Source of the DNA: Methanobacteriota archaeon
GTDB taxonomy: Archaea > Methanobacteriota > Methanobacteria > Methanobacteriales > Methanobacteriaceae
DNA: 10,504 nt
Assembly: GCA_023409695.1 (NCBI GenBank)
Contig: JAEYQZ010000183.1
Coordinates: 1 to 10,504, forward strand
Direction: 5' to 3'
How positions within the stretch are numbered: the first letter of the stretch is position 1; each line of letters begins with the position of its first letter. This document shows positions 1 through 7,335 of the stretch, one piece after another. Both the position numbers and the translations under genes were made by a program. The notes below the pieces were generated by a model. It had not been told where the DNA came from, did no database searches, and was given only the letters and a program-made list of their open reading frames with translations.

Positions 1-689
1 TTCAAAAAAGTGTAGATGACCCATTTACTTCAAATGAAATCAATATCACAGGGACATTAAAAGTTCTGGAAGCTGCAAAGAACACCGATGTTAAAAAAGT
101 AGTACTTGCATCTTCATCAGCTGTTTACGGAGAAACAGAATCATTACCCCTAAGTGAAAGTGAACCAGTTAATCCATTATCACCATATGCGGTTGGTAAA
201 ACTACTGGAGAGTTATACTGCAATGTATTTTCTGAAATATATGGGCTGTCAACCATTTCATTAAGATATTTTAATGTCTTTGGGCCAAGGCAGGATCCAA
301 ACTCACAGTACGCAGCTGTAATCCCTATTTTTATTGATAAAATACTTAAAAATGAAAGTCCTGTTATATACGGCGATGGAGAACAGAGCAGAGATTTTGT
401 CTCAATAAAAGACATCGTAGCCGCTAATATTATGGCTGCAGAATCAAAATTAACTGGCGCTTTCAACATTGGTCTTGGAAAAAGCACCACCATAAACCAG
501 CTGGTTGAGATGATAAATGAGATCATTGGAAAAGACATAAAGCCAGTATATGAAAAAGAACGCCAAGGAGATATAAAACATTCACTTGCAGATATATCTA
601 AGGCCAAATCATTAGGATACGATCCAAAGGCTGACTTTAAAGAAGAACTGAAAGAAACCGTAGAATGGTTTAAGAAAGTTCTAACTTAA
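1..689 (+). CDS. UDP-hexose 4-epimerase family SDR, 3' part (5' end outside window)
   Basis: This is the C-terminal 228 residues of an extended short-chain dehydrogenase/reductase; the reading frame is open from base 3 and ends with TAA at 687-689. The N-terminal Rossmann GxxGxxG part lies outside the window. Visible are the SSSAVYG strand-turn with the catalytic serine (residues 37-43 of the fragment), the catalytic Y-x-x-x-K (SPYAVGK, Y62 and K66), LRYFNVFGPRQDP, and the substrate-domain segment YGDGEQSRDFVSIKDIV. The opening stretch resembles WbpP-type UDP-GlcNAc/UDP-Glc 4-epimerases. Members interconvert UDP-glucose/galactose or their N-acetylated forms in the cytoplasm using NAD. The substrate cannot be fixed from this fragment, and a UDP-glucuronate epimerase or another NDP-sugar epimerase remains possible. 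It presumably supplies an activated sugar to the glycosyltransferases downstream. The next gene starts about 395 bases away, so it is probably a separate transcription unit. Confidence 0.88.
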   Translation, partial: QKSVDDPFTSNEINITGTLKVLEAAKNTDVKKVVLASSSAVYGETESLPLSESEPVNPLSPYAVGKTTGELYCNVFSEIYGLSTISLRYFNVFGPRQDPNSQYAAVIPIFIDKILKNESPVIYGDGEQSRDFVSIKDIVAANIMAAESKLTGAFNIGLGKSTTINQLVEMINEIIGKDIKPVYEKERQGDIKHSLADISKAKSLGYDPKADFKEELKETVEWFKKVLT

Positions 690-723
690 AATTATGATAT
701 CCTTTAATTTATAAAATACAGAA

Positions 724-749
724 CTATTTTTTTTAATTTAATTTTATTT
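724..749 (+). terminator. T-rich candidate terminator after the epimerase
   Basis: A run of eight T (727-734) is followed by further T-rich sequence 37 bases after the epimerase stop. Archaeal RNA polymerase is known to terminate at U-tracts without needing a strong hairpin, and I see no stable stem here. The call is inferred from position and composition. Confidence 0.5.
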
Positions 750-795
750 ATCAATGATCCCTACTTAAAACTATAAATGTCTCATTATTAGTCAG

Positions 796-820
796 TTTAA
801 TGTTTAATTTCTCATTTTTA
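796..820 (+). repeat. Intergenic near-repeat, copy 1
   Basis: These 25 bases match 7028-7053 with one mismatch and one single-base gap, by eye. The shared core starts TTTAATGTTTAA and ends TCATTTTTA. Both copies lie outside genes. Copy 1 has only a 4-bp stem around its TGT centre, whereas copy 2 folds into an 8-bp hairpin. The AT-rich composition makes partial matches easy, so function is uncertain; a relict terminator or an intergenic repeat family are both possible. Confidence 0.45.
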
Positions 821-868
821 CTGGAAGGTAATCCTTTAAAATAATAAAATAGAAATATATTTATTGTA

Positions 869-888
869 AGTAAGTAATATATTACATT
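869..888. repeat. AGTAAGTAAT-type element with palindrome, copy 1
   Basis: The left ten bases (AGTAAGTAAT) and last five bases (ACATT) are identical to 9444-9463, with the difference confined to the central five. In this copy the element overlaps the perfect palindrome GTAATATATTAC at 874-885. A regulator-binding site is conceivable because both copies sit in non-coding DNA on either side of the glycosyltransferase block, but the match is short and AT-rich. Confidence 0.25.
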
Positions 889-1015
889 CATATTATAATA
901 TTCAATTACTACTGTTTAAATCCAGATATTTTCAATTCAAATAAATATTTATACTTAATAAGGTTATTTTATTCCCCCAATTGGTATTTAAAGTAATGAA
1001 AATCCTTATTAAATC

Positions 1016-1024
1016 TATATATAA
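1016..1024 (+). promoter_or_regulatory. Candidate archaeal TATA box for the flippase gene
   Basis: TATATATAA matches the archaeal box A consensus. Transcription would be expected to begin about 25 bases downstream (near 1046), leaving a leader of roughly 40 bases before the ATG at 1085, which fits a gene with a Shine-Dalgarno site. Another TATA-like stretch lies near 947-957. In such AT-rich DNA chance matches are common. Confidence 0.35.
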
Positions 1025-1068
1025 TTAATATGTGATGCATTAACATTTAATTTGATACACTTGCATCT

Positions 1069-1074
1069 AAAGGA
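1069..1074 (+). promoter_or_regulatory. Ribosome binding site deciding the flippase start
   Basis: AAAGGA lies ten bases before the ATG at 1085. The longer frame from a TTG at 1052 has no such site and would place this motif inside the coding sequence, so the ATG at 1085 is preferred. Confidence 0.55.
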
Positions 1075-1084
1075 CGAATTTTTA

Positions 1085-2515
1085 ATGAGCAGAGTGCGCA
1101 AAATAGCCAAAAATACCAGCTTTTTGTTAATATCCCAGATTATAAGTTATATATTCACATTTTTCATAACGATGTACGCTGCAAGATATTTTGGGGCCAG
1201 TATATTTGGCATGTGGTCTATTGCACTTTCTATTACTGGAATTTTTGGCATCTTTGCAGATTTAGGCATGAGTACGCTCATGGTAAGAGAGATTTCAAGA
1301 AATTTATCTGCTAGAGACAAATATATTTCCAATATTTTTCTCATAAAAATTATATTATCAATTTTAACATTCGGGCTGATAATAATCATCACAAATATAA
1401 TTGGATATCCAGAAATCGTTAAAAATGTTATTTATATTGTCACCATATCTGTAATAATAGGATCTTTTTCCGGTATTTTAAGTGCAATTTTCCAGGCCAA
1501 TGAAAAAATGGAATATATATCCTTGAGTACCATAATGAGTTCTATGATAGTGCTTTTAGGCACTGTAATTATGATACATTATAATTTAAGCATTGTATTC
1601 TTTGCTTTTATTAATATGATCTCGACGGGATTGATTTCATCATATATCCTTATTAAATATATACAAAAATTTCCATTACCCAAATTTAGAATTGATTTTT
1701 TATTTTGGAATCATGTACTAAAAGAATCATGGCCATTTGGAATAACAGCCCTTAGTGGAATGTTGTATAACTATATTGACTCAATAATGCTCTCAGTGAT
1801 ACAGGGAGCAGAAGTGGTTGGTTGGTACAGCGCAGCATATAGATTAATGCTGATAACGTTGTTTATACCCAATGCAATTAATATGGCTGTTTTTCCAGTG
1901 ATGTCTCAGTTTTATACCTCTTCAAAAAATTCGCTTAAATTGATGAATGAAAAATATTTCAAATATATGATTATACTTGGAGTTCCGCTGGGAGTGGGAG
2001 TGACAATTTTAGCAGATAAAATTATATTAACAATATTCGGTCCAGGATATAGTCAATCAATAATTGCGTTACAGATATTGATATGGACAATTATACTAAC
2101 TTTTGCAGGGGCTCCATTTGTACAGCTGTTACAATCTATAAATAAACAGCATATTATAACTAAAATCTCTATAATATCTGCTGTAACAAATATATTATTA
2201 AATTTATTCTTAATACCCCTCTTCAGTTATATTGGAGCAAGCTTTGCTACACTTATAGCTGCAGTATTTTCAACAGGGTACATTTTTCTAGTTACTTATA
2301 AAGTTGGTTATGGAATTCAATATAAAACAATTATGGATGATTTATCAAAGATTTTATTTGCTACTCTTGTTATGGGCATATTTATTCTATATTTTAAAGA
2401 TTTAAATCTTTTTTTATTGGTTATTATGGCCACTTTGCTATATTTCATCCTTATTTATGTAATTGGATGCATTGATGAAGTTGATATAATGCTACTGAAA
2501 CAACTGAGAAGATAA
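1085..2515 (+). CDS. Wzx-type polysaccharide/lipid-linked oligosaccharide flippase
   Basis: A 476-residue, almost wholly hydrophobic protein with roughly 12-14 membrane spans, the usual size and layout of the polysaccharide-synthase/MOP (Wzx, RfbX-like) family. It opens with a short basic cytoplasmic stretch (MSRVRKIAKN) followed by a first span at about 11-30. Family-like features are the YFGASIFGMWS loop (35-45), SWPFG (215-219), YNYIDSIML (228-236), VGWYSAAYRL (245-254) and FGPGYSQS (318-325). Members move lipid-linked sugars from the cytoplasmic to the outer face of the membrane. The ATG at 1085 is chosen over an upstream TTG at 1052 because of the AAAGGA site. The gene stands alone between two intergenic gaps but heads a same-strand series of methyl- and glycosyltransferase genes, so it is the likely exporter for their product. 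Substrate is not predictable from sequence. Confidence 0.88.
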   Translation: MSRVRKIAKNTSFLLISQIISYIFTFFITMYAARYFGASIFGMWSIALSITGIFGIFADLGMSTLMVREISRNLSARDKYISNIFLIKIILSILTFGLIIIITNIIGYPEIVKNVIYIVTISVIIGSFSGILSAIFQANEKMEYISLSTIMSSMIVLLGTVIMIHYNLSIVFFAFINMISTGLISSYILIKYIQKFPLPKFRIDFLFWNHVLKESWPFGITALSGMLYNYIDSIMLSVIQGAEVVGWYSAAYRLMLITLFIPNAINMAVFPVMSQFYTSSKNSLKLMNEKYFKYMIILGVPLGVGVTILADKIILTIFGPGYSQSIIALQILIWTIILTFAGAPFVQLLQSINKQHIITKISIISAVTNILLNLFLIPLFSYIGASFATLIAAVFSTGYIFLVTYKVGYGIQYKTIMDDLSKILFATLVMGIFILYFKDLNLFLLVIMATLLYFILIYVIGCIDEVDIMLLKQLRR

Positions 2516-2547
2516 ATATATTACTAATGATAAATATAGTAATATAT
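2516..2547 (+). terminator. 11-bp inverted repeat directly after the flippase stop
   Basis: Arms at 2516-2526 (ATATATTACTA) and 2537-2547 are perfect reverse complements around a 10-base loop, beginning at the base after the TAA stop. A short T-rich stretch (2552-2555) follows. Only one G-C pair per stem makes it weak as a hairpin, so it could be a terminator, an RNA-end stabiliser or a dyad protein-binding site. Confidence 0.35.
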
Positions 2548-2669
2548 AGTATTTTAACTGAAATGGACTTTCAATATCCAAATAAACTCTTAAAAAAGGA
2601 CATTCATGAATTTAAATAATCTAAAATGTTGATTATACTAAAATTTTAATGATATCTGGAAGTAATTTA

Positions 2670-3335
2670 ATGGAAAATAATGAAATATTTAGAGATACTA
2701 AAGACTGGTATTTAACTATAGAGCCTTGTGCCTCCTTAGAGTCCATTAATTTTGTCACCAAACATGCTGGGGAAAAAATATTAGATCTGGGATGTGCTAC
2801 AGGAGGTTATTGCAGCAGTTTGAATAATTTGGGATTTAAATGCACCGGTGTAGACATAAATCAGGAATATGTTGAAAAAGCACGTGAAAATGGCATAGAA
2901 GCATATGCAATGGAAGCTGATAATTTAGAATTTTTAGATAATTCTTTTGATACTGTTTTACTGTTTGAAATTTTAGAACATGTAGATAACCCATATAAAA
3001 TTTTAAAGGAGTCTAAACGCGTAGCAAAGAAAAATATACTTATAACAGTACCAAACTGCACACAATTTTTTGAACTTAAATCAACAGGATTAACATATGA
3101 ACATATTTTAGAAAGAGATCATGTTAATTTTTTCACCAAAAAAGAGCTTGAAAACTTAATTTCAAAAGAATTTAGCACATTTAACGTTATAGAAAATGAT
3201 TCTATTAATTTAAATCAATTATTATTAATTACAGGATTACCATTATGGTTAAGATTACCAATTAGCCTATTTAATAAATTAAAATTCATTAAATCTTCCC
3301 TATATTATCGTTTATACGCAGTAATCGATATATGA
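2670..3335 (+). CDS. SAM-dependent class I methyltransferase (Methyltransf_11 type)
   Basis: A 221-residue protein with a clear class I methyltransferase core: motif I ILDLGCATGGY (37-47), acidic end of strand 2 in VDIN (D62) for the SAM ribose, FDTVLLFEILEH (93-104), and the motif III-like NILITVPN (122-129). It transfers a methyl group from S-adenosylmethionine. Its position between a flippase and glycosyltransferases suggests a sugar or lipid-linked glycan acceptor, which is inference. Two in-frame ATGs exist: 2670, preceded by GGAAG nine bases away, and 2649 with no visible binding site, which would add seven residues. I prefer 2670 modestly. The C-terminal tail (about 184-216) is rich in leucine, aromatic and basic residues and may touch the membrane. 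It ends in TGA overlapping an ATG of a 24-codon frame that I do not consider a gene. Confidence 0.85.
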   Translation: MENNEIFRDTKDWYLTIEPCASLESINFVTKHAGEKILDLGCATGGYCSSLNNLGFKCTGVDINQEYVEKARENGIEAYAMEADNLEFLDNSFDTVLLFEILEHVDNPYKILKESKRVAKKNILITVPNCTQFFELKSTGLTYEHILERDHVNFFTKKELENLISKEFSTFNVIENDSINLNQLLLITGLPLWLRLPISLFNKLKFIKSSLYYRLYAVIDI

Positions 3336-3442
3336 TTATTATTTTAAATTATATTCTAAATGAGATTATGGATAATGGTCACTTAATTCATAAAATTATA
3401 AATTAAACTTAATCAACCCTATTTATTAATTTGAGGTCCTAA

Positions 3443-4516
3443 ATGAACCCAAAAGTTTCAATAGTTATTCTGAACTGGAACCGCTGGAAAGACACTATAG
3501 AATGCCTAGAATCAATTTACCAGATTAATTATTCCAATTATGATGTCATATTAGTAGACAATAATTCTACTGATAATTCAATAGAAAAAATAAAAGAGTA
3601 CTGTAAAGGCAAAATTAAGGTCAAATCCAAGCATATTAAATATAACCCTTTAAATAAACCTATTAAAATCTTTGAATACAGAGAAAAAGAAATTAAAACA
3701 TTAAAAAATAGAACAGACGTATATCATAATCTATCATCCTCTAAAAAAATAACCCTAATTAAAAATAACAAAAATTACGGTTTTGCTGGAGGGAATAATA
3801 TTGGAATAAGATTTGCATTAACTACTGACTCACAATACATACTTCTTTTAAATAATGATACCATAGTTGACCCTAATTTCCTTACGGAATTGATAAAAAC
3901 CGCCAAAAAATATAAAAACATTGGTAGTATCCAGTCTTTACTTTTAAAACCTGATGGAAAACTCATTGATTCTTTAGGTCAAGAAATTTATATATGGAGT
4001 GCAATGGACAAGGGAATAAATTCAACATATATTCCCCTTAAAAAAGATAAAGAAATATTTGGGGCCTGTGCTGCAGCGGCTGTTTATCCAAAAGAAGTTT
4101 TAGAAAAAATTGGATTATTTGATGAAGATTTTTTTGTAATCTTTGAAGATTTAGACCTTTCCTGGAGAATCAGATTAAAAGGACTCAAATCTGTTTTAGC
4201 TGTAAATTCAATAGTCTATCATAAAAGAGGTATTTCAGAAAGTATAAATCAGCATGAAACATCTGGATTAATGGAATATCATTATAATAAAAATTTATTA
4301 AGCACAATGCTTAAATATTACCCTTTATCACACCTTCTTGGGGGTAAAAATTTAAATAAATCAATATTTTATCTAAAAAATGCTATATCTTATTCATTAA
4401 AAGTTAACAAAACATTAGAACTTATTAGGATTGTTTTAAGTAATATAGTGCTTAGAATCAGGATGTTTAATCACCCACTATTATATGAAATACAAAAGGA
4501 ATGGATTATACAATGA
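3443..4516 (+). CDS. GT2 family glycosyltransferase, paralogue 1 (rhamnosyltransferase-like)
   Basis: A 357-residue GT-A fold family 2 enzyme, expected to transfer a sugar from a nucleotide donor on the cytoplasmic face. Motifs in order: VSIVILNWNRW (5-15), VDNNSTD (38-44), NYGFAGGNN (111-119), LLNNDTIVD with the metal/nucleotide-binding acidic motif (135-143), and FEDLDLSWR carrying the ED catalytic-base motif (234-242). About 50 extra residues (54-103) separate VDNNSTD from the NYGFAGGNN segment, unlike standard members. The first 60 residues match paralogue 2 closely (45 of 59 by eye), but the acceptor half differs: no WHK and no strong C-terminal hydrophobic segment. The start is secured by GAGGT five bases before the ATG. 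Only 24 bases separate it from the next gene, so they are probably cotranscribed. A TATA-like TTATAAATTAA near 3395 could serve as promoter. Donor and acceptor are unknown. Confidence 0.9.
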   Translation: MNPKVSIVILNWNRWKDTIECLESIYQINYSNYDVILVDNNSTDNSIEKIKEYCKGKIKVKSKHIKYNPLNKPIKIFEYREKEIKTLKNRTDVYHNLSSSKKITLIKNNKNYGFAGGNNIGIRFALTTDSQYILLLNNDTIVDPNFLTELIKTAKKYKNIGSIQSLLLKPDGKLIDSLGQEIYIWSAMDKGINSTYIPLKKDKEIFGACAAAAVYPKEVLEKIGLFDEDFFVIFEDLDLSWRIRLKGLKSVLAVNSIVYHKRGISESINQHETSGLMEYHYNKNLLSTMLKYYPLSHLLGGKNLNKSIFYLKNAISYSLKVNKTLELIRIVLSNIVLRIRMFNHPLLYEIQKEWIIQ

Positions 4517-4540
4517 TTCATCATATTTAAAGGTTATATC

Positions 4541-5659
4541 ATGAAAAAACCAGAAAATAAGGTTGCTATAATTATCCTAAACTGGAATGGCTGGAAAGAT
4601 ACTGTTGAGTGCCTGGAATCAATTTATCATATAAATTATCCAGATTTTAATGTTATAGTAGTGGATAACAATTCCAACGATGACTCTGTAGAAAAAATAA
4701 AGGAGTACTGTAAAGGAAAAATAGAAGTAAAATCTAACTTTTTCCATTATGATACATCCAGTAAACCCCTAAAAATATTCGAATATAATGAAAATGAACT
4801 TGAAACTGCACAAAAAGATGAAAAAGAGATTTCTAATACACATCCAAATAAGAAAATTATTTTAGTAAAAAATAATGAAAATTATGGTTTTGCAGGTGGA
4901 AACAATACTGGAATTAAATATGCAGCTAGTATCCTTAAATCTAACTATATTCTCTTGTTAAACAATGATACAGTTGTTGACAGAGACTTTCTTGTAGAAC
5001 TTGTAAAAACAGCTGAAAATGATGAAAAAATAGGGTTTGTTGGGGCAAAGACATATTTCTACGACAATAAAGAAGTTATACAGGCAGCTGGTGGAGGAAA
5101 GATAGACCTCAAAAACGTTATTGCGATTGAAACAGCTTTAAATCAGATAGATGATGGCAAATACGATCAAAACTGCGAATTAGATTACATCACAGGTTCA
5201 TGCATACTCTGTAAAGAAGAAGTGCTTAATAAAATCGGAATGTTAAATGCTAATTATTTTATGTACTGGGAGGATGTTGACTGGTGTTTTAGAGGAAGAA
5301 AATCAGGATATAAATCAGTTTATGCATTTAAGTCAAAAATCTGGCACAAAGTAAGTGTTTCAAGTACAAATTATCTTAAAACTTACTACTGTACCCGAAA
5401 CAGGATTTATTTTATGGAACAAAACATCAACAACCCTAATAATTTTAAGTTCTTACCTTATTTCTTCATATACATATTTTTACCGCAGATCATCTCCTAC
5501 TTACTTAATCGAGATTTAAGAGGAGGATTTAACCCATATTTAAAAGGATTTATCAGCGGACTTAAATTACATAACAGTCCCACCAGAAATGGTAGAAAAT
5601 ACAATTTACGTGAAAATAACATTGATTATAATAGTAATCAAATAAAAAACCTTGAATAA
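4541..5659 (+). CDS. GT2 family glycosyltransferase, paralogue 2
   Basis: A 372-residue family 2 glycosyltransferase. Motifs: VAIIILNWNGW (8-18), VDNNSND (41-47), the paralogue-specific insert (about 57-106, with C57 and IEVKS), NYGFAGGNN (114-122), LLNNDTVVD (139-147), TGSC (218-221), the catalytic WEDVDWCFR (243-251), WHK (268-270) and YYCTRNR (282-288). A hydrophobic segment at about 304-321 suggests membrane attachment, and it is followed by a polar, Asn-rich tail. AAGGTTAT precedes the ATG at 4541. It lies 24 bases after paralogue 1 and appears to be its tandem duplicate in the N-terminal half, while the C-terminal half is closer to paralogue 3 (7336-8349). The likely role is addition of one sugar to the lipid-linked glycan; specificity cannot be read from sequence. 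Confidence 0.9.
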   Translation: MKKPENKVAIIILNWNGWKDTVECLESIYHINYPDFNVIVVDNNSNDDSVEKIKEYCKGKIEVKSNFFHYDTSSKPLKIFEYNENELETAQKDEKEISNTHPNKKIILVKNNENYGFAGGNNTGIKYAASILKSNYILLLNNDTVVDRDFLVELVKTAENDEKIGFVGAKTYFYDNKEVIQAAGGGKIDLKNVIAIETALNQIDDGKYDQNCELDYITGSCILCKEEVLNKIGMLNANYFMYWEDVDWCFRGRKSGYKSVYAFKSKIWHKVSVSSTNYLKTYYCTRNRIYFMEQNINNPNNFKFLPYFFIYIFLPQIISYLLNRDLRGGFNPYLKGFISGLKLHNSPTRNGRKYNLRENNIDYNSNQIKNLE

Positions 5660-5721
5660 TATATAAGAATAATATTTAAATTTAAATGACAGCTTAAATC
5701 AATTTTAAAGCTTTAAGCCCA

Positions 5722-5730
5722 TATATAATA
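5722..5730 (+). promoter_or_regulatory. Candidate TATA box for the GT4 gene
   Basis: TATATAATA lies in the 142-base gap between paralogue 2 and the GT4 gene. An expected start near 5752 would give a leader of about 50 bases. The same gap carries a 7-bp inverted repeat, GCTTAAA (5692-5698) with TTTAAGC (5712-5718). Together these could mark a transcription boundary, but neither is strong. Confidence 0.3.
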
Positions 5731-5801
5731 ATTAAATAATTTCCAAATTGTCAGGAAATAAAGAATTTGCCTGCTTAAAACTTATTATATAGAGGAGTAA
5801 T

Positions 5802-7019
5802 ATGAAAGAAACATTAAAAATTGCTGTTTTTCATAATTTACCTTCAGGAGGGGCCAAAAGAGCATTGTATGATTATGTTAACTATCTGGTCTCTTCAGGA
5901 CATGAAGTCGATGTTTTTGTTCCTGAGACTGCAAATGAAAGCTTTTTATCTCTTGCAGAACTGGTGAATAATTTTAAGGTGTTTCCTGTAAAAACTGGTT
6001 TTTTAAGATCATTGATTTATTCCAAACTCCATCCAGAAACTCCCAGTAATGACTTAATATCATTGAAAGAGCTTGAATCAACTGAAAAAAATATTGCTAC
6101 GCATATTAATAGCGGAAATTATGATGTGGTTTTAAGTGAACAGGACCGATTTACAATGTCCCCATTCATTCTTAAATATATCAAAATACCTGCTGTGTAC
6201 TACTGCCAACAGCCTTTACGCAGCGATAAAATCCTTGAAGAAGTCTCAAATGATATAGAAAGTCCTAATTTTATTAGAAAGAAAATGAAATATCGTGATT
6301 TGAACAATACATTTAAAATTGACAGTACAAATGCCAGACATGCTAAATATATTATAGCAAATTCCTATTTTTCAAGAGAATCTCTTCTAAAAATATACGG
6401 GTTGAATTCTTTTGTTTCCTACCTTGGAATTGATACAAATATGTTTAAACCACTGCAACTATCTTCTGAAGATTTCGTGCTGTCTGTGGGTTCATGCACA
6501 CCGATCAAAGGATATGATTTCACAATACGATCCTTATCTTTAATAAACGAACAAATACGTCCAAAGTTCATCATAGTTTCTAATTTCTCATCACCAGAGT
6601 GGAAAAATTACATAGAACAACTTGCAAACAAATTAGGAGTTAAATTAACTATCCTTAATTTAATAAATGACCATGAGTTAATAAAATTATACAATAAAGC
6701 AAAAATGGTTATTTATACTCCCTATCTTGAACCATTTGGGTTAATTCCAATTGAATCCATGAGCTGTGGAACTCCTGTTGTTGCGGTTAAAGAAGGAGGT
6801 GTTAGAGAAACAGTGGTACACAATGAAACAGGATTGCTCATCGATAGAGATGAAAATTTATTCGCACAGGCCATATTTGAACTTCTAAAGGACATAGATA
6901 AAAGTTATGAAATGTCAAAAAATGCCATAACCAATGTTCAAAATTTTTGGACCATAGAACATGCAGGAATCAGATTACTAAACCATTTAAACCGAGCGAT
7001 AGATGGTTATACATCATAA
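5802..7019 (+). CDS. GT4 family glycosyltransferase (GT-B fold)
   Basis: A 405-residue retaining glycosyltransferase of family 4. The N-terminal Rossmann domain begins LKIAVFHNLPSGGAKRA, with the glycine-rich loop (16-17) typical of GT-B enzymes. The C-terminal donor domain shows VLSVGSCTPIKGYDF (226-240), with K236 in the usual phosphate-binding area, then the classical EX7E pair EPFGLIPIE (E310, E318) and SCGTPVVAVKEGGVRETV (321-338). The last stretch resembles the family's end helix. It would transfer a hexose from a nucleotide sugar, often GDP-mannose or UDP-sugars in this family; the specific donor is unknown. An excellent GAGGAG site stands four bases before the ATG at 5802. It follows the GT2 pair by 142 bases and is followed by a hairpin and a 316-base gap, so it probably closes this transcription unit. 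Confidence 0.92.
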   Translation: MKETLKIAVFHNLPSGGAKRALYDYVNYLVSSGHEVDVFVPETANESFLSLAELVNNFKVFPVKTGFLRSLIYSKLHPETPSNDLISLKELESTEKNIATHINSGNYDVVLSEQDRFTMSPFILKYIKIPAVYYCQQPLRSDKILEEVSNDIESPNFIRKKMKYRDLNNTFKIDSTNARHAKYIIANSYFSRESLLKIYGLNSFVSYLGIDTNMFKPLQLSSEDFVLSVGSCTPIKGYDFTIRSLSLINEQIRPKFIIVSNFSSPEWKNYIEQLANKLGVKLTILNLINDHELIKLYNKAKMVIYTPYLEPFGLIPIESMSCGTPVVAVKEGGVRETVVHNETGLLIDRDENLFAQAIFELLKDIDKSYEMSKNAITNVQNFWTIEHAGIRLLNHLNRAIDGYTS

Positions 7020-7024
7020 ATTGC

Positions 7025-7052
7025 AAATTTAATGTTTAAATTTATCATTTTT
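7025..7052 (+). terminator. AT hairpin plus T-run after the GT4 gene
   Basis: Five bases after the TAA stop, AAATTTAA (7025-7032) and TTAAATTT (7036-7043) form a perfect 8-bp stem with a three-base TGT loop, followed by ATCA and T5 (7048-7052). The layout is that of an intrinsic terminator, though with no G-C pairs. It overlaps copy 2 of the intergenic near-repeat (7028-7053). Confidence 0.45.
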
Positions 7053-7053
7053 A
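7028..7053 (+). repeat. Intergenic near-repeat, copy 2
   Basis: These 26 bases match 796-820 except for one extra A and one substitution. This copy overlaps the hairpin-plus-T-run at the end of the GT4 gene. AATGTCTCA occurs just after this copy (7053-7061) and also about 20 bases before copy 1, so the similarity between the two regions goes beyond the core. Confidence 0.45.
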
Positions 7054-7151
7054 ATGTCTCAATTAAGAAAACTAATAATTAAATTCATTGTGATTATTTA
7101 TCTTTATAATCTGATTATATAAAATAATAGTTGCTGATTACATTATAAAAA

Positions 7152-7184
7152 CTTTAAAAAATTCAAATATGACTTTTTTTAAAG
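7152..7184. repeat. 10-bp perfect inverted repeat
   Basis: CTTTAAAAAA (7152-7161) and TTTTTTAAAG (7175-7184) are exact reverse complements around a 13-base loop. The A- and T-runs make such dyads likelier by chance; a second terminator for the upstream unit is possible. Confidence 0.3.
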
Positions 7185-7288
7185 AGATAATGGCTTAAAA
7201 TAAATATTGATTTTATATTATGATAATCTAAAAATTATTTATGTTAGAAAGTACATACTAACTATAGATTACCATTTTTACTGCCAGA

Positions 7289-7298
7289 TTATTTAAAT
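7289..7298 (+). promoter_or_regulatory. Candidate TATA box for GT2 paralogue 3
   Basis: TTATTTAAAT ends about 38 bases before the ATG at 7336. A start about 25 bases downstream would leave a leader of under 25 bases, consistent with the absence of a recognisable Shine-Dalgarno site before this gene. Confidence 0.3.
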
Positions 7299-7335
7299 GA
7301 ATGTCTTCCAGTCAAAAAAATCATGATATGATAAT

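Larger units (their letters stand above)
690..1084. other. 395-base AT-rich intergenic region
   Basis: No convincing coding sequence on either strand. The region holds the T8 run (727-734), a copy of a near-repeat also found near 7028-7053 (here 796-820), the perfect 12-bp palindrome GTAATATATTAC (874-885) preceded by tandem GTAA units, and a TATA-like box (1016-1024) suitably placed for the flippase gene. It probably contains the end of one transcription unit and the promoter of the glycan-assembly genes. Confidence 0.6.
7020..7335. other. 316-base AT-rich intergenic region
   Basis: No supported gene on either strand. It contains the hairpin and T-run at 7025-7052, a second perfect 10-bp inverted repeat (CTTTAAAAAA at 7152-7161 with its complement at 7175-7184), a TATA-like TTTATATTA (7212-7220), another TATA-like box at 7289-7298 and the 8-bp palindrome ATCATGAT (7320-7327) just before the next start. 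It most likely separates two transcription units. Confidence 0.55.

Noticed and set aside
125..607. 160-codon open frame on the minus strand
   Set aside because: It lies wholly opposite the epimerase coding sequence, whose motifs are unmistakable; the antisense protein has no recognisable feature and is a compositional shadow.
1052..1084. TTG start extending the flippase by 11 residues
   Set aside because: The AAAGGA site at 1069-1074 would fall inside the coding sequence, and the extension is polar and unlike the family's N-terminus; the ATG at 1085 fits better.
690..1084. Possible CRISPR leader or array because of GTAA repetition and palindromes
   Set aside because: The repeats are 4 bases long and there is no regular repeat-spacer pattern anywhere in the window.
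3332..3406. 24-codon frame whose ATG overlaps the methyltransferase TGA stop
   Set aside because: The overlap looks like coupling, but the product is a short AT-driven Ile/Asn-rich peptide with no support. I also considered a frameshifted methyltransferase tail, but the upstream protein has all core motifs and a plausible end.
5675..5718. Palindromic TTTAAATTTAAA stretch and 7-bp GCTTAAA inverted repeat as a strong terminator
   Set aside because: The stem is short with a 13-base loop and no following T-run; it is mentioned only as context for the candidate promoter.
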